DNA of 64,000 bases from Larix kaempferi (taxonomy: Eukaryota; Streptophyta; Pinopsida; Pinales; Pinaceae). Position 1 is the stretch's first letter, and every line of letters starts with the position of its first letter. The position numbers and the translations under genes were made by a program. The notes beneath the pieces were generated by a model, which worked only from the letters and a program-made list of their open reading frames with translations, did not search any database and had not been told where the DNA came from. Shown in pieces: positions 63,305-64,000 of the stretch. Location of the stretch: NCBI GenBank assembly GCA_027924585.1, contig BSBM01000372.1, positions 11,233,501 through 11,297,500 on the forward strand, in the 5' to 3' direction.

Positions 63305-64000
63305 ACATTTGCAAAGCTTTATATGTCTATTTGATCACCCCCAGTATGTTGGTAGTCTTCCCCTACTATAAGGACAATTTCCCTAACAACACTATGATTT
63401 TTTACGAGTTGTAAAACTTGTAGGAAACACAATATGGATTGCATCCAACAAAAGAGTTGTTGAGAGATGGCATAAGACATGGTTTTGAAAGAATCTATGA
63501 CATTTAGGATACAATTATTTCTTTGGTATGTCAATTTTCAATTTACATTCATAAATATTATCTATTTTAATTTTCATGATTCCCAGCAATGTAGATACAC
63601 TCAATACACTTTATTTTTATGTTTGCAGATGGAAGCTGAAGAAGAGAAAACAATCGGGGCAATCAACAAAACATTCAGCCAAACAACCCAAGTGATGCAA
63701 GTGACTTGAGTAGTGAAAACAGTTCCAATGAAAAATGATGATCCATATATTTTGGATGTTAATTCAAGTTGTATATTTTGAAATAATTGTCCACGAAAAT
63801 CAGAATTTTTAATGAATAATGTACTGGACATAGTATTCCAATTGAAAGATGGGTTACCAATGTGTGTAACAATTGTGTGCATGTTGAAATTCTTATTATT
63901 GTGGACTTTATGTTGTCCCTGCATTTTGTATGACAAATGGCCTCTTATTGATATATAATAAAATGAAAAAATTTAGTATATTGCATTCTACAGTTTCGTT
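63305..64000. other. Unassigned region at window end
   Basis: A TTATGTTTGCAG acceptor-like run ends at 63629 and is followed by open frames of 20-25 codons on the + strand, one Lys/Gln-rich and one Ser/Asn-rich. AATAAAA occurs at 63958. This could be the last exon of a gene, but no family is recognised and nothing upstream supports it. Confidence 0.25.

Overview
This window is a piece of a large, repeat-swollen plant nuclear genome. The eukaryotic host is shown by Ty1/copia and Ty3/gypsy LTR retrotransposons with tRNA-type primer sites, TATA boxes and 5-bp target duplications, by a tRNA-derived SINE, and by GT-AG exon candidates. A Penelope-like element (PLE) with a GIY-YIG nuclease near 57.5-60.1 kb points to a gymnosperm, most likely a conifer, because endonuclease-bearing PLEs are known in conifers and are rare in other plants. 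The species cannot be fixed from the sequence.

Layout. About 52 of the 64 kb is one nest of LTR retrotransposons, named A-H here. The oldest host is E, a decayed + strand copia element (23232-26093, resuming at 51240-52190). F, a minus-strand Tat-like gypsy element with 2.2-kb LTRs (26094-51239), sits in its RNase H region. Into F went Da (28382-42695), a copia-derived non-autonomous element, and into Da went Db (30197-37562), a second member of the same family. To the left, a minus-strand LTR (G, 22916-23231) lies in the gag part of E. A minus-strand gypsy element B (1-22915, far end outside the window) is in G. B is split by A (788-10896), a gag-protease element lacking most of pol, and by C (12872-20192), a copia element with an uninterrupted 1369-residue gag-pol. 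Target duplications found: A ATCTG/ATTTG, C CATCA, F GTTGG, Da TAGAC, Db GGCTT.

C, Da and Db share one architecture: an LTR with hairpins and repeated GGTCGGCC modules, a leader with duplicated blocks, a pol region, and then about 1.5-2 kb of successive minisatellite arrays before the polypurine tract. C could supply enzymes in trans, although its 5' LTR has lost the TATA region. Da and Db carry the same pol deletion, which suggests trans-mobilised relatives.

From 52.2 to 64 kb the sequence is less nested. It holds a hammerhead-like sequence inside an inverted repeat (52.45-52.57 kb), a decayed tandem repeat split by a SINE (52.84-53.61 kb), a candidate minus-strand host gene with GT-AG exons (54.1-54.5 kb), a duplicated TATA module (55.46-55.78 kb), small ORFs of unknown function, and a minus-strand ORF with a signal-peptide-like segment downstream of a TATA box (56.5-56.8 kb). 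Then come the PLE with a hammerhead ribozyme motif at its 3' end, a decayed array of about 140-bp units (60.16-61.45 kb), a foldback MITE-like element (62.0-62.2 kb), and the 3' end of another LTR element, H (LTR 62461-63304). No tRNA, rRNA or clearly recognised single-copy host gene was found.
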